From contig SACF01000002.1 of NCBI GenBank assembly GCA_009928665.1, positions 1 through 64,000 of the forward strand: a stretch of DNA of 64,000 nucleotides. The letters are read 5' to 3'. The notes beneath the pieces were generated by a model. It had not been told where the DNA came from and did not search any database. It saw only the letters and a program-made list of their open reading frames with translations. The translations under genes and the position numbers were made by a program. Source of the DNA: Alphaproteobacteria bacterium. Its GTDB lineage: Bacteria; Bacteroidota; Bacteroidia; Bacteroidales; FEN-979. Positions within the stretch are counted from its first letter, which is position 1. Each line of letters begins with the position of its first letter. Below, one piece after another: positions 8,065 to 17,045 of this stretch.

Positions 8065-9430
8065 CTTCTTCAGGGAGATGCTGTCGGATCACAGGATCGT
8101 TCCCTCAGTAGAAGCCAAAAAGGCATTCTTATCGGAAGCCGCAAAGATCGCTGTAAAACGATCAGGGCGCCGTAAGGGTTACCTGCTGATCTTGTCAGGT
8201 CTGATCCTGGTTTCAGGCGGGTTACTTTTTTGGATCTTTACCGGGACCGGTTCTGATCAGGAATTTGCCATTCTCAGTAAAAAAGAGACAGTTATACCAA
8301 CTACAATAATTTCAACACCGATTCTTCCGGATGAATTTTCGCATGTCAGCCAGGCCTTTAATGAAAGGACAAGGAAAATTCAAACAGAACCATTCTCGTT
8401 ATCCGGGGAACCTTTCGAACAGTCGACAACTGAACAGACATCCATAACGCCAGCTATACACAACTATAATCCTGATTCAACGATCCATTTACATTCATCT
8501 GAAAAACAACAATACTATGATTCGGTCCCTGTCAAAGAAACACCGGTAAATCCAGGTTTGACAGCACCCATTGTGAATCTGCCTCCTGTCGCACCCGGGA
8601 AACAGCATTCCGGGAGTGAGGACCCGGGATCGAAAAAAAATGAAAACCCGGCAAAAAATAAATTCAGCGACCCTTCTCAGGAAAAAAATACAACGGACAC
8701 GTTGGATAAAAAAGGCACCCGGGAATCCTATTCAGAAAGGAGGATACAAATTAAATTCGGCGTCAGTTATGTTCCTGAACTCATGTTCAACACACTGGAG
8801 GGTGAGAAATTCGTCAACACGGCCGGAATAGAGGCCGTTTTGAAATCAGGCCCATTTTCTTTACGGACCGGCGTGGGAATATCGGTATCAAAGGGAACCA
8901 ATGAGCTTTCGGTTGCTTACAATGACTGGCTGGGAAGCTATAACCGTCTCGATTCGATTCTGTTTACCTGGAACGATCCGGTAAAAAAATATATACCGAC
9001 GATTTATCTGAGCCGTCAGGAGGTATGGGACAGTTTAATGAAACTGGAATATCCCAGGGTCATCAAGAGGTATTATTATCTTCAGATCCCGTTAATACTG
9101 GGTTTTGACTTCTGGCAAAACGATCGGGTAACTCTTGGAATCCGAGGCGGCCCCATACTCTCGGTACTGCTTTCTTCGAAAGAATTATCAGATGCTTATA
9201 ATCCGGAATCAAAGAAAATTATCAGCGTCAATGGCATCCCACCCGAGCAGGTCGACCTGAACTGGCAGGTAATGGCAGGGTTCAACACTTCCATAAGGCT
9301 GGGAAGAAAATTCAGTCTGGAAGTCGAACCCAATATCAGATACTACTTCAACTCCGTGTTCGAAAAACCTTCCACATCCTGGAAACCATGGTCTGTCGGT
9401 CTCAGGCTATCATTTTTGGTCGGATATTAA
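8036..9430 (+). CDS. Membrane-anchored protein with C-terminal outer-membrane beta-barrel-like domain (possible anti-sigma factor)
   Basis: 464 residues. Residues 1-46 are charged and probably cytoplasmic; a single hydrophobic segment follows (YLLILSGLILVSGGLLFWIF, about 49-68). Residues 70-230 are Ser/Thr/Pro/Gln/Lys-rich and look unstructured. Residues about 238-464 have alternating hydrophobic strands with regular aromatic girdles (FGVSYVPELMF, FSLRTGVGISV, YYYLQIPLILGFDFW, WSVGLRLSFLVGY), as in small porin-type barrels of Bacteroidota. The gene overlaps the ECF sigma gene, which suggests that the N-terminus binds the sigma factor. No classical zinc-binding anti-sigma motif is present. The combination of an inner-membrane anchor and a barrel is unusual; the assignment as anti-sigma factor is inference. 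Confidence 0.65.
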   Translation: MSTPEHPTDDFFREMLSDHRIVPSVEAKKAFLSEAAKIAVKRSGRRKGYLLILSGLILVSGGLLFWIFTGTGSDQEFAILSKKETVIPTTIISTPILPDEFSHVSQAFNERTRKIQTEPFSLSGEPFEQSTTEQTSITPAIHNYNPDSTIHLHSSEKQQYYDSVPVKETPVNPGLTAPIVNLPPVAPGKQHSGSEDPGSKKNENPAKNKFSDPSQEKNTTDTLDKKGTRESYSERRIQIKFGVSYVPELMFNTLEGEKFVNTAGIEAVLKSGPFSLRTGVGISVSKGTNELSVAYNDWLGSYNRLDSILFTWNDPVKKYIPTIYLSRQEVWDSLMKLEYPRVIKRYYYLQIPLILGFDFWQNDRVTLGIRGGPILSVLLSSKELSDAYNPESKKIISVNGIPPEQVDLNWQVMAGFNTSIRLGRKFSLEVEPNIRYYFNSVFEKPSTSWKPWSVGLRLSFLVGY

Positions 9431-9543
9431 TTTTTCACCGGGAGGCAACCATTTGAAACATTCGGGTTAATAGTACAGGAAACAATCCGGAAGCTTCCTG
9501 AAAGAAAATAAACCAGTTACCTTTAACCCAAAATTTTCGCATC

Positions 9544-11892
9544 ATGAAAAAGATAATCCTTCTGTCAGCCTTTCTTTGCCTTAATGTTATGCTACAGGCA
9601 CAAATCATGGTCTTTGTTCAGGGGTACGTGAAGGATTCAGCCACCGGCAATGCCATTGCGAACCATATGGTGATCATACGGTCTGATTCCTCCAACCCGG
9701 CAACCACCTATCCCTATTATTCAACAGTGTACACCAATGCAAACGGATTTTATCTCGATACCGTGCCGCTTCCAACAGGAACGACCCAGTGGGCCTGTAT
9801 TATTTCGACCTTTGACTGTATTAACAACCTTATTGCTTACAACGGAGCATTCGGAGGCGGAACCACGTTGATTCAGCACGATTTTCTGATCTGTTCAAAT
9901 TCTAATCCCTCTGCTCCTACTGCTATTACAGGAGGAGCGACAGGAATCACCCAGACAAGCACTGTCGTCAATGGTTCTGTCAACCCCAATTCAGCACTGA
10001 CTTATGTAGTATTTGAATTCGGGACAACCACATCGTACGGGCACAATGTATCAGCAGGTCAATATAGCGGAAGTGTCCTTCTTCCTATTACCACGACGTT
10101 AAACGGATTGACTCCTGCAACCACATACCATTACAGGATCAAAGCTTCTAATTCACATGGAACAACATATGGCGTCGATAGTACTTTTACCACCTTGTCA
10201 AATCAAACCCCTATAGCGATTACCGGAGCTGCCACTCTAATAACCAGTTCAGGTGGGACTATTCATGGAACATTCAATGCAGGCGGATATAATGCGACAG
10301 CAGTCCTGGAATTGGGAATTACAACAGCATATAACAATTTTCTCAGTTATTCTATCAGTGGATACAGCAATCATGCCAAGGAATGGGGGTGGTACGGTCT
10401 TCTTCCAAACACCACGTATCATTACAGGGCTTCTCTGATTTACCCCGGTGGAACAATCTATGGCGCCGACTCCAATTTTACCACTTTAGGAGCCTCACCC
10501 TGCCATGCTGCGTTTACCATTTCGCCCGACTCAGCCAATGTAAACGACACGATTCACTTTTTTGATCAGTCAACCTCGAGTTCAGGGCCTATTGGTACCT
10601 ACATATGGGCTTTTGGGGACGGAGCAGTACAAACCATAACATTCCCTCAGAATCCCAATGTTACCCATGCCTATTTATCTCCCGGAACTTATGTTGTTTG
10701 TCTGGCAATCCAGGGAAGCGACAGCACCTGTTATGACCAGACCTGCGATACCATTGTTGTTGGCGGAACCGGCTGTCAGGCCAATTATTCCTATTCACTC
10801 GATCCGGCATCGGGAATTTATACCGTTAACTTCACCAACCTTTCGACCGGAGGACCGGCAACCTGGCTTTGGAATTTTGGTGACGGAAGTGCCTCGACTG
10901 TTGAAAACACGAGTCATACATATACTGCCCCGGGCACCTATCAAACCTGTCTGATGATGACCACCAACAACTGTACGAGCACTTATTGTCAGAACGTGGT
11001 GATCCCCGACACCACAGCTTACAATCAGATCTATGGGCAGATTTTTGCTGGGAGTTTCCCACTGGACGCCGGAATGGTAATGATCTTTTCGCTTGATACC
11101 AGCATCAATTATCAACCGTACTTCAATGTTTTTAACATCGATTCGAACGGGATTTATTATTTTACACTGGTTCCACAAGGCAATTATTATATTCTGGCTA
11201 TTCCGTTTGATTCAAATGGCTACCTGCCAACCTATTATGGAGATGTTCTCACCTGGCAGCAGGCTACCCTGATCACCTTGGGGACACCGTCAAATCCCTA
11301 TAACATAAATCTGTTGCCGGCGGGAGTTATGGCATCGGGACCGGGTTCGGCTTCAGGACTGATCAACATGGCACGAGTGAAAAGCACATTTGTGGATAAG
11401 GTGAATATGATCCTGAAAAATGATCTGGGCGAAGCCATTGGTTTTACCCAGGTGAAGGAAGACGGAAGCTTTAATTTTTCAGAAATGGCTTATGGCACCT
11501 ACTATCTCTATCCCGAGATGCCCGGAATCATCAGCGACCAGATAGCCATTACCCTGACTGCAGAAAAACCGCATGCAGAGGTTAACATGACTTTCAACGG
11601 AAATAAGATTACAGGTTTTTCTGATGAGACAGACATCCTGACCGGATGGTCGGTGTATCCCAATCCGGTGGACGATGCATTGACACTGAGCATTGATTTG
11701 AAACAGTCATCTGTTGTACAGTTGGGAATATACACGCTTGCAGGCCAGCAGGTTTACCAAATGCAAGCTTCTCTGACTGCGGGCCGGAACCAGGTATCGA
11801 TAAACCCGTCGCATCTTCAGGCAGGGATGTACCTTTTGAAGGTTACGTCAAATGATGGCATCATGATCGTAACCAAGGTTATAAAGAAATAG
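9544..11892 (+). CDS. T9SS type A cargo protein with PKD domains
   Basis: 782 residues. An N-terminal signal peptide (MKKIILLSAFLCLNVMLQAQ) is followed by a carboxypeptidase-regulatory/Cna-B-like region (about 25-115), two fibronectin-like repeats (about 135-315) with the shared motif TTYHYRxxxxxxxGTxYGxDSxFTTL, and two PKD domains (about 325-490) with the motifs WAFGDG and WNFGDG. A further beta-rich region precedes the C-terminal sorting domain, which has the type A pattern YPNPVDDALTLSI...AGMYLLKVT...KVIKK. Such proteins cross the outer membrane through the type IX system and are displayed or released. The ligand is unknown; PKD and FN3 modules usually serve adhesion or carbohydrate contact. 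It lies 113 bases downstream of the sigma/membrane-protein pair and may be a target of that pair (inference). Confidence 0.88.
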   Translation: MKKIILLSAFLCLNVMLQAQIMVFVQGYVKDSATGNAIANHMVIIRSDSSNPATTYPYYSTVYTNANGFYLDTVPLPTGTTQWACIISTFDCINNLIAYNGAFGGGTTLIQHDFLICSNSNPSAPTAITGGATGITQTSTVVNGSVNPNSALTYVVFEFGTTTSYGHNVSAGQYSGSVLLPITTTLNGLTPATTYHYRIKASNSHGTTYGVDSTFTTLSNQTPIAITGAATLITSSGGTIHGTFNAGGYNATAVLELGITTAYNNFLSYSISGYSNHAKEWGWYGLLPNTTYHYRASLIYPGGTIYGADSNFTTLGASPCHAAFTISPDSANVNDTIHFFDQSTSSSGPIGTYIWAFGDGAVQTITFPQNPNVTHAYLSPGTYVVCLAIQGSDSTCYDQTCDTIVVGGTGCQANYSYSLDPASGIYTVNFTNLSTGGPATWLWNFGDGSASTVENTSHTYTAPGTYQTCLMMTTNNCTSTYCQNVVIPDTTAYNQIYGQIFAGSFPLDAGMVMIFSLDTSINYQPYFNVFNIDSNGIYYFTLVPQGNYYILAIPFDSNGYLPTYYGDVLTWQQATLITLGTPSNPYNINLLPAGVMASGPGSASGLINMARVKSTFVDKVNMILKNDLGEAIGFTQVKEDGSFNFSEMAYGTYYLYPEMPGIISDQIAITLTAEKPHAEVNMTFNGNKITGFSDETDILTGWSVYPNPVDDALTLSIDLKQSSVVQLGIYTLAGQQVYQMQASLTAGRNQVSINPSHLQAGMYLLKVTSNDGIMIVTKVIKK

Positions 11893-11919
11893 GGTGCCAG
11901 TACCACTCCGCCAGTAGAC

Positions 11920-11954
11920 AAAAGAGGCTATCCAACACGGATAGCCTCTTTTTT
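11920..11954 (+). terminator. Rho-independent terminator after the T9SS cargo gene
   Basis: A perfect 14-bp stem (11920-11933 with 11939-11952, core AAGAGGCTATCC) with a 5-base AACAC loop and a T-rich end. Confidence 0.9.
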
Positions 11955-11960
11955 GTTGGA

Positions 11961-12017
11961 CCCCGTCGGGGTGGTGGTACCTTGTCGGGGTGGTGGGATC
12001 CCGTCGAGGTCTCTTCC
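11961..12017. repeat. Three tandem copies of a 19-bp GC-rich unit
   Basis: Copies at 11961-11979 (CCCCGTCGGGGTGGTGGTA), 11980-11998 (CCTTGTCGGGGTGGTGGGA) and 11999-12017 (TCCCGTCGAGGTCTCTTCC). The first two differ at four positions; the third has decayed. The first begins with a small palindrome CCCCGTCGGGG. The array lies between a terminator and the gcvP promoter. Confidence 0.75.
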
Positions 12018-12045
12018 GTTTGATTATAAATTAACAAAGTTTTGA

Positions 12046-12053
12046 TACCTTTG
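12046..12053 (+). promoter_or_regulatory. Putative gcvP -7 promoter box
   Basis: TACCTTTG matches TAnnTTTG, 33 bases before the gcvP start. A TTTG at 12019-12022 is a possible -33 element with slightly long spacing. Confidence 0.5.
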
Positions 12054-12086
12054 CCTCTCCGTTAAAAAATCCTAAAATTACTGTAT

Positions 12087-14945
12087 ATGATCAGCAACAA
12101 CTTTGCAAGAAGGCACAATGGTCCTTTTGGCGCAGAAATCGAAAAAATGTTGGAGAAAACAGGAGTCACATCATTGGATCAGCTCATTGAACAAACCGTT
12201 CCGTCTGCAATCCGAATGAAGGAGCCGCTTCAACTCCCCGAAGGAATGAATGAGTTTCAGTATTTGAATCACATCAGATCCCTGGGATCAAAAAACAAAA
12301 TCTTCAAGAATTTTATCGGGCAGGGGTACAGTGAAACCATTGTCCCGGCGGTTATTTTACGTAACATTTTAGAAAATCCGGGATGGTACACCGCTTACAC
12401 GCCTTACCAGGCCGAAATATCGCAGGGAAGGCTGGAAGCCCTGCTGAATTTTCAGACCATGATTTGCGATCTGACTTCAATGCCGATTGCGAATGCCTCG
12501 CTTCTTGATGAAGGAACCGCTGCTGCCGAGGCCATGATTATGCTTTTCAACAGCCGGTCGAGGGATGCAGTGAAACGCGGTACCAACAGGTTCCTGGTAT
12601 CCGAAACAATCTTTCCCCAGTCGGTCGATGTGATCCGTACCCGTTCAATCCCACTGGGCATTGAGCTGACAATTGGTAAGCCCGAAGATTTTATATTCGA
12701 CGACAAAGTGTTTGGGTGCGTCATCCAGTATCCCGACCGGTACGGAGTCGTTCAAAATTATAGTGAATTGATTCAGAAAGCACATCATGCAGGTGCGATG
12801 GTTGCTGTTGCTGCCGACATTCTGAGTCTTGCCCTTCTGACTCCTCCCGGGGAGTGGGGCGCCGACGTGGTATTCGGATCGACTCAACGGTTTGGGATCC
12901 CGATGGGATACGGCGGACCGCATGCCGCGTATTTTGCCACACGGGATGAATACAAGCGTCAGATGCCCGGCAGGATCATTGGGGTATCGGTCGACGCCAA
13001 CGGCGACCGGGCGCTCCGCATGGCATTGCAGACACGCGAGCAGCACATCAAACGTGAAAAGGCGACTTCCAATATTTGCACCTCTCAGGTGTTGTTGGCC
13101 GTCATGGCAGGAATGTATGCGGTTTATCATGGTCCAAAAGGAATCCGGCAAATTGCTAGGCATATCAACATTCTCACCGGGGTGCTTTCGCAGGAACTTC
13201 AAAAATACGGGTACCAGCAACTAAACCGGTATTTCTTCGATACGGTGCTGGTCATGCTTCCGGGAAATATCTCCCGGGAAGCAATCCGGAAAGCAGCGCT
13301 GGAGCATGAGATGAACCTCCATTACATCGATACCACACACATTGGGATCAGTGTTGGAGAGACAACATCACTTTCCGACATCAACACCCTCGTGAAGATC
13401 TTTGCAACCGCAAACGGGAAAGAATACGCCGAATTCGTATGCAATCCGAAGGAATGCAATATGATCACCACCATCCCTCCTGATTTGATGCGTACTTCAG
13501 AATACCTGAACCAAAAGGTCTTCAACAGTTATCACTCGGAAACCGAGATGATGCGTTACATCAAGAAACTGGAGATCAAGGATTTGTCGTTGAACCGTTC
13601 AATGATTCCGCTCGGATCCTGCACGATGAAGCTCAATGCCGCGTCAGAGCTGTTTGCTTTGAGCTATCCTGAATTCGGAAACCTTCATCCCTTTGCTCCG
13701 GTCGACCAGGCCGAAGGATACCAGATTTTGATCCGAGGACTTGCGGCTGACCTGGCAACCATTACCGGTTTTGACGCTGTTTCGTTCATGCCGAATTCGG
13801 GAGCCGCGGGAGAGTACACCGGATTGCTGGTGATTCGTCAATATCATATTTCCAATGGTCAGGGTCACCGCAATGTGTGTATCATTCCTTCATCGGCACA
13901 TGGGACGAATCCGGCAAGCGCTGCCATGGCCGGCATGAAGATCGTGGTGGTGAAATGTGATGATCATGGAAATATCGACGTGAATGATCTTCGGGAAAAA
14001 GCCACAGAAAACAAGGAATCCCTCTCATGTCTGATGATAACCTACCCTTCGACTCATGGCGTTTTTGAGGAAGAGATCCTCGAAATCATCCGGATTATCC
14101 ATGAAAACGGCGGACAGGTTTACATGGATGGCGCCAATATGAACGCGCAGGTTGGGATCACAAATCCCGGACTGATCGGCGCCGACGTATGTCACCTGAA
14201 TCTCCATAAAACCTTTGCCATTCCACACGGAGGCGGAGGACCCGGCGAAGGCCCCATTGCGGTCGCAAAGCATCTTACGCCTTTTCTCCCAAAGCATGTT
14301 TGTGTTGAAACCGGTGGTAGTTCGGGAATCAGCGCCGTGGCCTCCGGACCATACGGAAGCGCGCACATCCTCACCATATCGTACGCGTACATTAAAATGA
14401 TGGGAGGTGCAGGGTTGGCAGAAGCCACAAAGATGGCAATCCTGAATGCAAATTACCTGAAATCATGCCTCGAAAGACATTACCCGATTCTCTATTCCGG
14501 GAAGAATGGTCGCTGTGCCCATGAGATGATCATCGATTGTAACGGGATAACCCGCCAGACTGGAATCGGAGCTATCGATATCGCCAAACGACTTATGGAT
14601 TACGGATTTCATGCACCCACCGTTGCATTTCCCGTTCATGGCACCCTAATGGTTGAACCGACCGAAAGTGAACCCTATTCGGAACTGAACCGGTTCATTG
14701 AAGCCATGGTCATGATCAAGGGAGAGATCGATGAAATCGTGGAAGGTAAAGCCGACAAGTCGGACAATGTCATCATGAAGGCTCCACACACAGCCAATAT
14801 GGTTTCGGCCGATGAATGGAAATTTCCCTATTCGCGCCAAAAAGCAGCATTCCCGGTCGCTTCCCTTAAAGAGGACAAATATTGGCCTACGGTAACCCGG
14901 ATTGATGACGCCTACGGGGACCGAAATCTAGTTTGCAAGGTCTGA
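12087..14945 (+). CDS. gcvP: Glycine dehydrogenase (decarboxylating), P protein of the glycine cleavage system
   Basis: 952 residues, the full single-chain form (N- and C-terminal halves fused). It begins with the usual FARRHNGP motif. The pyridoxal phosphate lysine is K708 in LNLHKTFAIPHGGGGPG, and the glycine-rich loop follows directly. The enzyme decarboxylates glycine and passes the aminomethyl group to the lipoyl H protein. GcvH and GcvT are not in the window; the L protein (lpdA) lies 7 kb downstream and serine hydroxymethyltransferase at 60.9 kb. The gene is alone behind its own promoter box. No glycine riboswitch is visible in the short leader. Confidence 0.97.
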   Translation: MISNNFARRHNGPFGAEIEKMLEKTGVTSLDQLIEQTVPSAIRMKEPLQLPEGMNEFQYLNHIRSLGSKNKIFKNFIGQGYSETIVPAVILRNILENPGWYTAYTPYQAEISQGRLEALLNFQTMICDLTSMPIANASLLDEGTAAAEAMIMLFNSRSRDAVKRGTNRFLVSETIFPQSVDVIRTRSIPLGIELTIGKPEDFIFDDKVFGCVIQYPDRYGVVQNYSELIQKAHHAGAMVAVAADILSLALLTPPGEWGADVVFGSTQRFGIPMGYGGPHAAYFATRDEYKRQMPGRIIGVSVDANGDRALRMALQTREQHIKREKATSNICTSQVLLAVMAGMYAVYHGPKGIRQIARHINILTGVLSQELQKYGYQQLNRYFFDTVLVMLPGNISREAIRKAALEHEMNLHYIDTTHIGISVGETTSLSDINTLVKIFATANGKEYAEFVCNPKECNMITTIPPDLMRTSEYLNQKVFNSYHSETEMMRYIKKLEIKDLSLNRSMIPLGSCTMKLNAASELFALSYPEFGNLHPFAPVDQAEGYQILIRGLAADLATITGFDAVSFMPNSGAAGEYTGLLVIRQYHISNGQGHRNVCIIPSSAHGTNPASAAMAGMKIVVVKCDDHGNIDVNDLREKATENKESLSCLMITYPSTHGVFEEEILEIIRIIHENGGQVYMDGANMNAQVGITNPGLIGADVCHLNLHKTFAIPHGGGGPGEGPIAVAKHLTPFLPKHVCVETGGSSGISAVASGPYGSAHILTISYAYIKMMGGAGLAEATKMAILNANYLKSCLERHYPILYSGKNGRCAHEMIIDCNGITRQTGIGAIDIAKRLMDYGFHAPTVAFPVHGTLMVEPTESEPYSELNRFIEAMVMIKGEIDEIVEGKADKSDNVIMKAPHTANMVSADEWKFPYSRQKAAFPVASLKEDKYWPTVTRIDDAYGDRNLVCKV

Positions 14946-14962
14946 TATACACCCGGGTTTAC

Positions 14963-14983
14963 ACCCCGGAAACAATCCGGGGT
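14963..14983 (+). terminator. Hairpin after gcvP, possible terminator without a T run
   Basis: Perfect 8-bp stem ACCCCGGA / TCCGGGGT with AACAA loop, 18 bases after the stop. No T tract follows, so it may be an mRNA 3' stabiliser rather than an intrinsic terminator. Confidence 0.4.
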
Positions 14984-15063
14984 AATCAAGGAGGATGAAT
15001 CCTTCATATCCGGTTCAAGGTGTGACCGTCTTCATCCTGGCTTAATTCATTATTTAGCGAAAG

Positions 15064-15993
15064 ATGACAAGTTTTAAAGGGAATTTGTTCGTGTTTCTTC
15101 TTCGCAACCGCCATCTGTTGAATGGCAGAATAAAAAAGGAGACATTCGATCAGAACACTTCAATTCCGAAATTCCGGGCAATTTGTGAACGCGGTGCAAA
15201 CAGATTTGGCAGGATTCCTGAAGGGATCGTGGTCAAGGCAATTACTATTGAAGGAATTCAGGCTGAATGGCTTATTCCCGAAAATCATCCTCCGGATAAG
15301 GTCATCATGTATGTGCACGGCGGGGGTTATGTTTCAGGATCCTGCAACGATCACAGAGGAATTGTTTCAAAATTTGCCCGATCGGCCGGCATCACGAATC
15401 TTATTTATGAGTACCGTCTGGCACCGGAACATCCGTTCCCGGCCGCACTCGATGATTCTGTAACGGTTTATAAATGGTTACTTTCAAGCGGTTACAAATC
15501 CGAGAACATACTGATTGCCGGCGAATCGGCCGGGGGAGGATTGTGTCTGGCAACACTGATTTCGTTGAAAGATCAGGGTCTTCCTTTACCCGCCGCTGCG
15601 GTTGCAATATCTCCCTGGACCGATCTGACCTGTTCGGGAGCATCATACCTGACGAAGAACAAGGTTTCCCTGGCTCCACTTAATTCGTGGACTGTGTTCA
15701 GCAAACATTACGTTGGTGATCACCAGCCCGAAGATCCGCTGATCTCGCCGCTTTTTGGCAATCTGAAAGGGCTTCCTCCCCTCTTCATCAATTCAGGATG
15801 TGATGATGAGTTGTACGATGACGGGGAACAGTTTTATCTCAAAGCGAGGCAAGCTGGCGTCAACGTTTCTTTCAGGCCCGGGAAGAAGATGTTTCACTGT
15901 TACCCTTTGATGGCGCCCATGTTCAAAGAAGCCACGGAAGCGATGGAAGAGATAATCGGTTTCATCCATCTGCACCTGAAAATTACTCAGTAA
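15064..15993 (+). CDS. Alpha/beta hydrolase, hormone-sensitive lipase (HSL) family esterase
   Basis: 309 residues with the HSL-family motif HGGG at 85-88 (oxyanion hole), the nucleophile elbow GESAGG with Ser155, an acid within SGCDDELYDDG (about 250) and the histidine in MFHCYPL (about 281). Such enzymes hydrolyse short- to medium-chain acyl esters in the cytoplasm. There is no signal peptide. It is convergent with a second HSL esterase that starts only 23 bases beyond its stop, but the two share only the family motifs, so they are not a recent duplication. The natural substrate is unknown. Confidence 0.88.
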   Translation: MTSFKGNLFVFLLRNRHLLNGRIKKETFDQNTSIPKFRAICERGANRFGRIPEGIVVKAITIEGIQAEWLIPENHPPDKVIMYVHGGGYVSGSCNDHRGIVSKFARSAGITNLIYEYRLAPEHPFPAALDDSVTVYKWLLSSGYKSENILIAGESAGGGLCLATLISLKDQGLPLPAAAVAISPWTDLTCSGASYLTKNKVSLAPLNSWTVFSKHYVGDHQPEDPLISPLFGNLKGLPPLFINSGCDDELYDDGEQFYLKARQAGVNVSFRPGKKMFHCYPLMAPMFKEATEAMEEIIGFIHLHLKITQ

Positions 15994-16016
15994 GGTTAAT
16001 CATCCGGCTGGTTCAT

Positions 16017-17045
16017 TCAGCCCGCTTCCCGTATCCAGGAAGAAACCTCTTTTAAAGCCGGGATTGCTTGTTTCAGGATTCCGAGATAACTCAAAAAGCC
16101 ATGGATCATATCATCGTAGACTAATAACCTGGTTTTTACGCCGGCCGATTGTAAGCGGTTTCCATACAGAATTCCTTCATCACGTAATGGATCATATCCT
16201 GACACGATAACCAGTGCCGGAGGCAATTCAGTCAGGTCTTCTGCCTGAAGCGGCGACACGTAAGGGTTGAAGGCAAGATCTTCGTTTTCGAGATATTGTT
16301 TCCAGAACCAAACCATGTCATTCATCGAAAGTCCGTATCCATCACTGAATTTCAGATGCGATGGTTTCTGATTATTGTAATAATCTGTTACAGGATACAA
16401 AAGAATTTGACCTGAAATTTTAGTATACAGATCACGCCTGTTAAGCCGGTCGCCGGAAACGGTCGGGGATTCAATTCTTTTCTGACGCTCCGACCTGCAC
16501 AGGTCCCTTAATTTCATTGCGGTTACAGCGGCAAGGTTGCCACCTGCACTGTCACCAATCAGATAAAACCTGTCAGAAGAAATGTTCCAGTTCTCCGAAT
16601 GTGTCAGTATATATTCAGTCGCAGCCACGCAATCGTCCACCGGCACCGGATACCTGTATTCGGGAGAACGGCGGTAATCGACGCTGATCACGATAGCCTT
16701 TGCCATGGCACACAGGTGGGTACAGAGTGAATCATAGGAATCAAGGGTAAAGAACACCCATCCTCCCCCGTGAAAAAATATCAGGGTGGGGATTTCTGCA
16801 TGGGGAGCAGTATTATCCAAAATTTCAGGATAGTAAACCCTTACCGGAATCCGGTGATGTTCCATTTCAATTCCATAATCAGCTATGCGGTTTACCGGTT
16901 TAACCGGAATATTCATTTTGGCCATTCCGGTTTCAACCTGAACACGGGCCATATCCAAAGGCACAGAATCTATTGATGGGAGATTCGTTGCCGCGATGGC
17001 AGTCAACAAGGCCTTCGCCTTTGAATCAAGTGGTTTTTCGTGCAT
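16017..17045 (-). CDS. Alpha/beta hydrolase, HSL family esterase
   Basis: 342 residues. Oxyanion motif HGGGW starts at residue 92, nucleophile elbow GDSAGG has Ser166, and the acid and histidine lie in VSGYDPLRDEG and MIHGFLS. An insertion of about 25 polar residues after the nucleophile helix (CRSERQKRIESPTV...) makes it longer than its neighbour. Its ATG overlaps the stop of the gamma-lyase gene as TAATG, so it is translated as part of that operon, which may link it to amino-acid ester or thioester metabolism. This link is inference from gene order only. Confidence 0.86.
   Translation of the reverse strand: MHEKPLDSKAKALLTAIAATNLPSIDSVPLDMARVQVETGMAKMNIPVKPVNRIADYGIEMEHHRIPVRVYYPEILDNTAPHAEIPTLIFFHGGGWVFFTLDSYDSLCTHLCAMAKAIVISVDYRRSPEYRYPVPVDDCVAATEYILTHSENWNISSDRFYLIGDSAGGNLAAVTAMKLRDLCRSERQKRIESPTVSGDRLNRRDLYTKISGQILLYPVTDYYNNQKPSHLKFSDGYGLSMNDMVWFWKQYLENEDLAFNPYVSPLQAEDLTELPPALVIVSGYDPLRDEGILYGNRLQSAGVKTRLLVYDDMIHGFLSYLGILKQAIPALKEVSSWIREAG

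Noticed and set aside
12018..12086. Glycine riboswitch in the gcvP leader
   Set aside because: The leader is about 30-40 bases, too short for the double aptamer, and no aptamer core is seen.
12645..13220. Long antisense open frame within gcvP (191 codons)
   Set aside because: It is a shadow of a strongly conserved gene, and no known protein pattern is seen in it.
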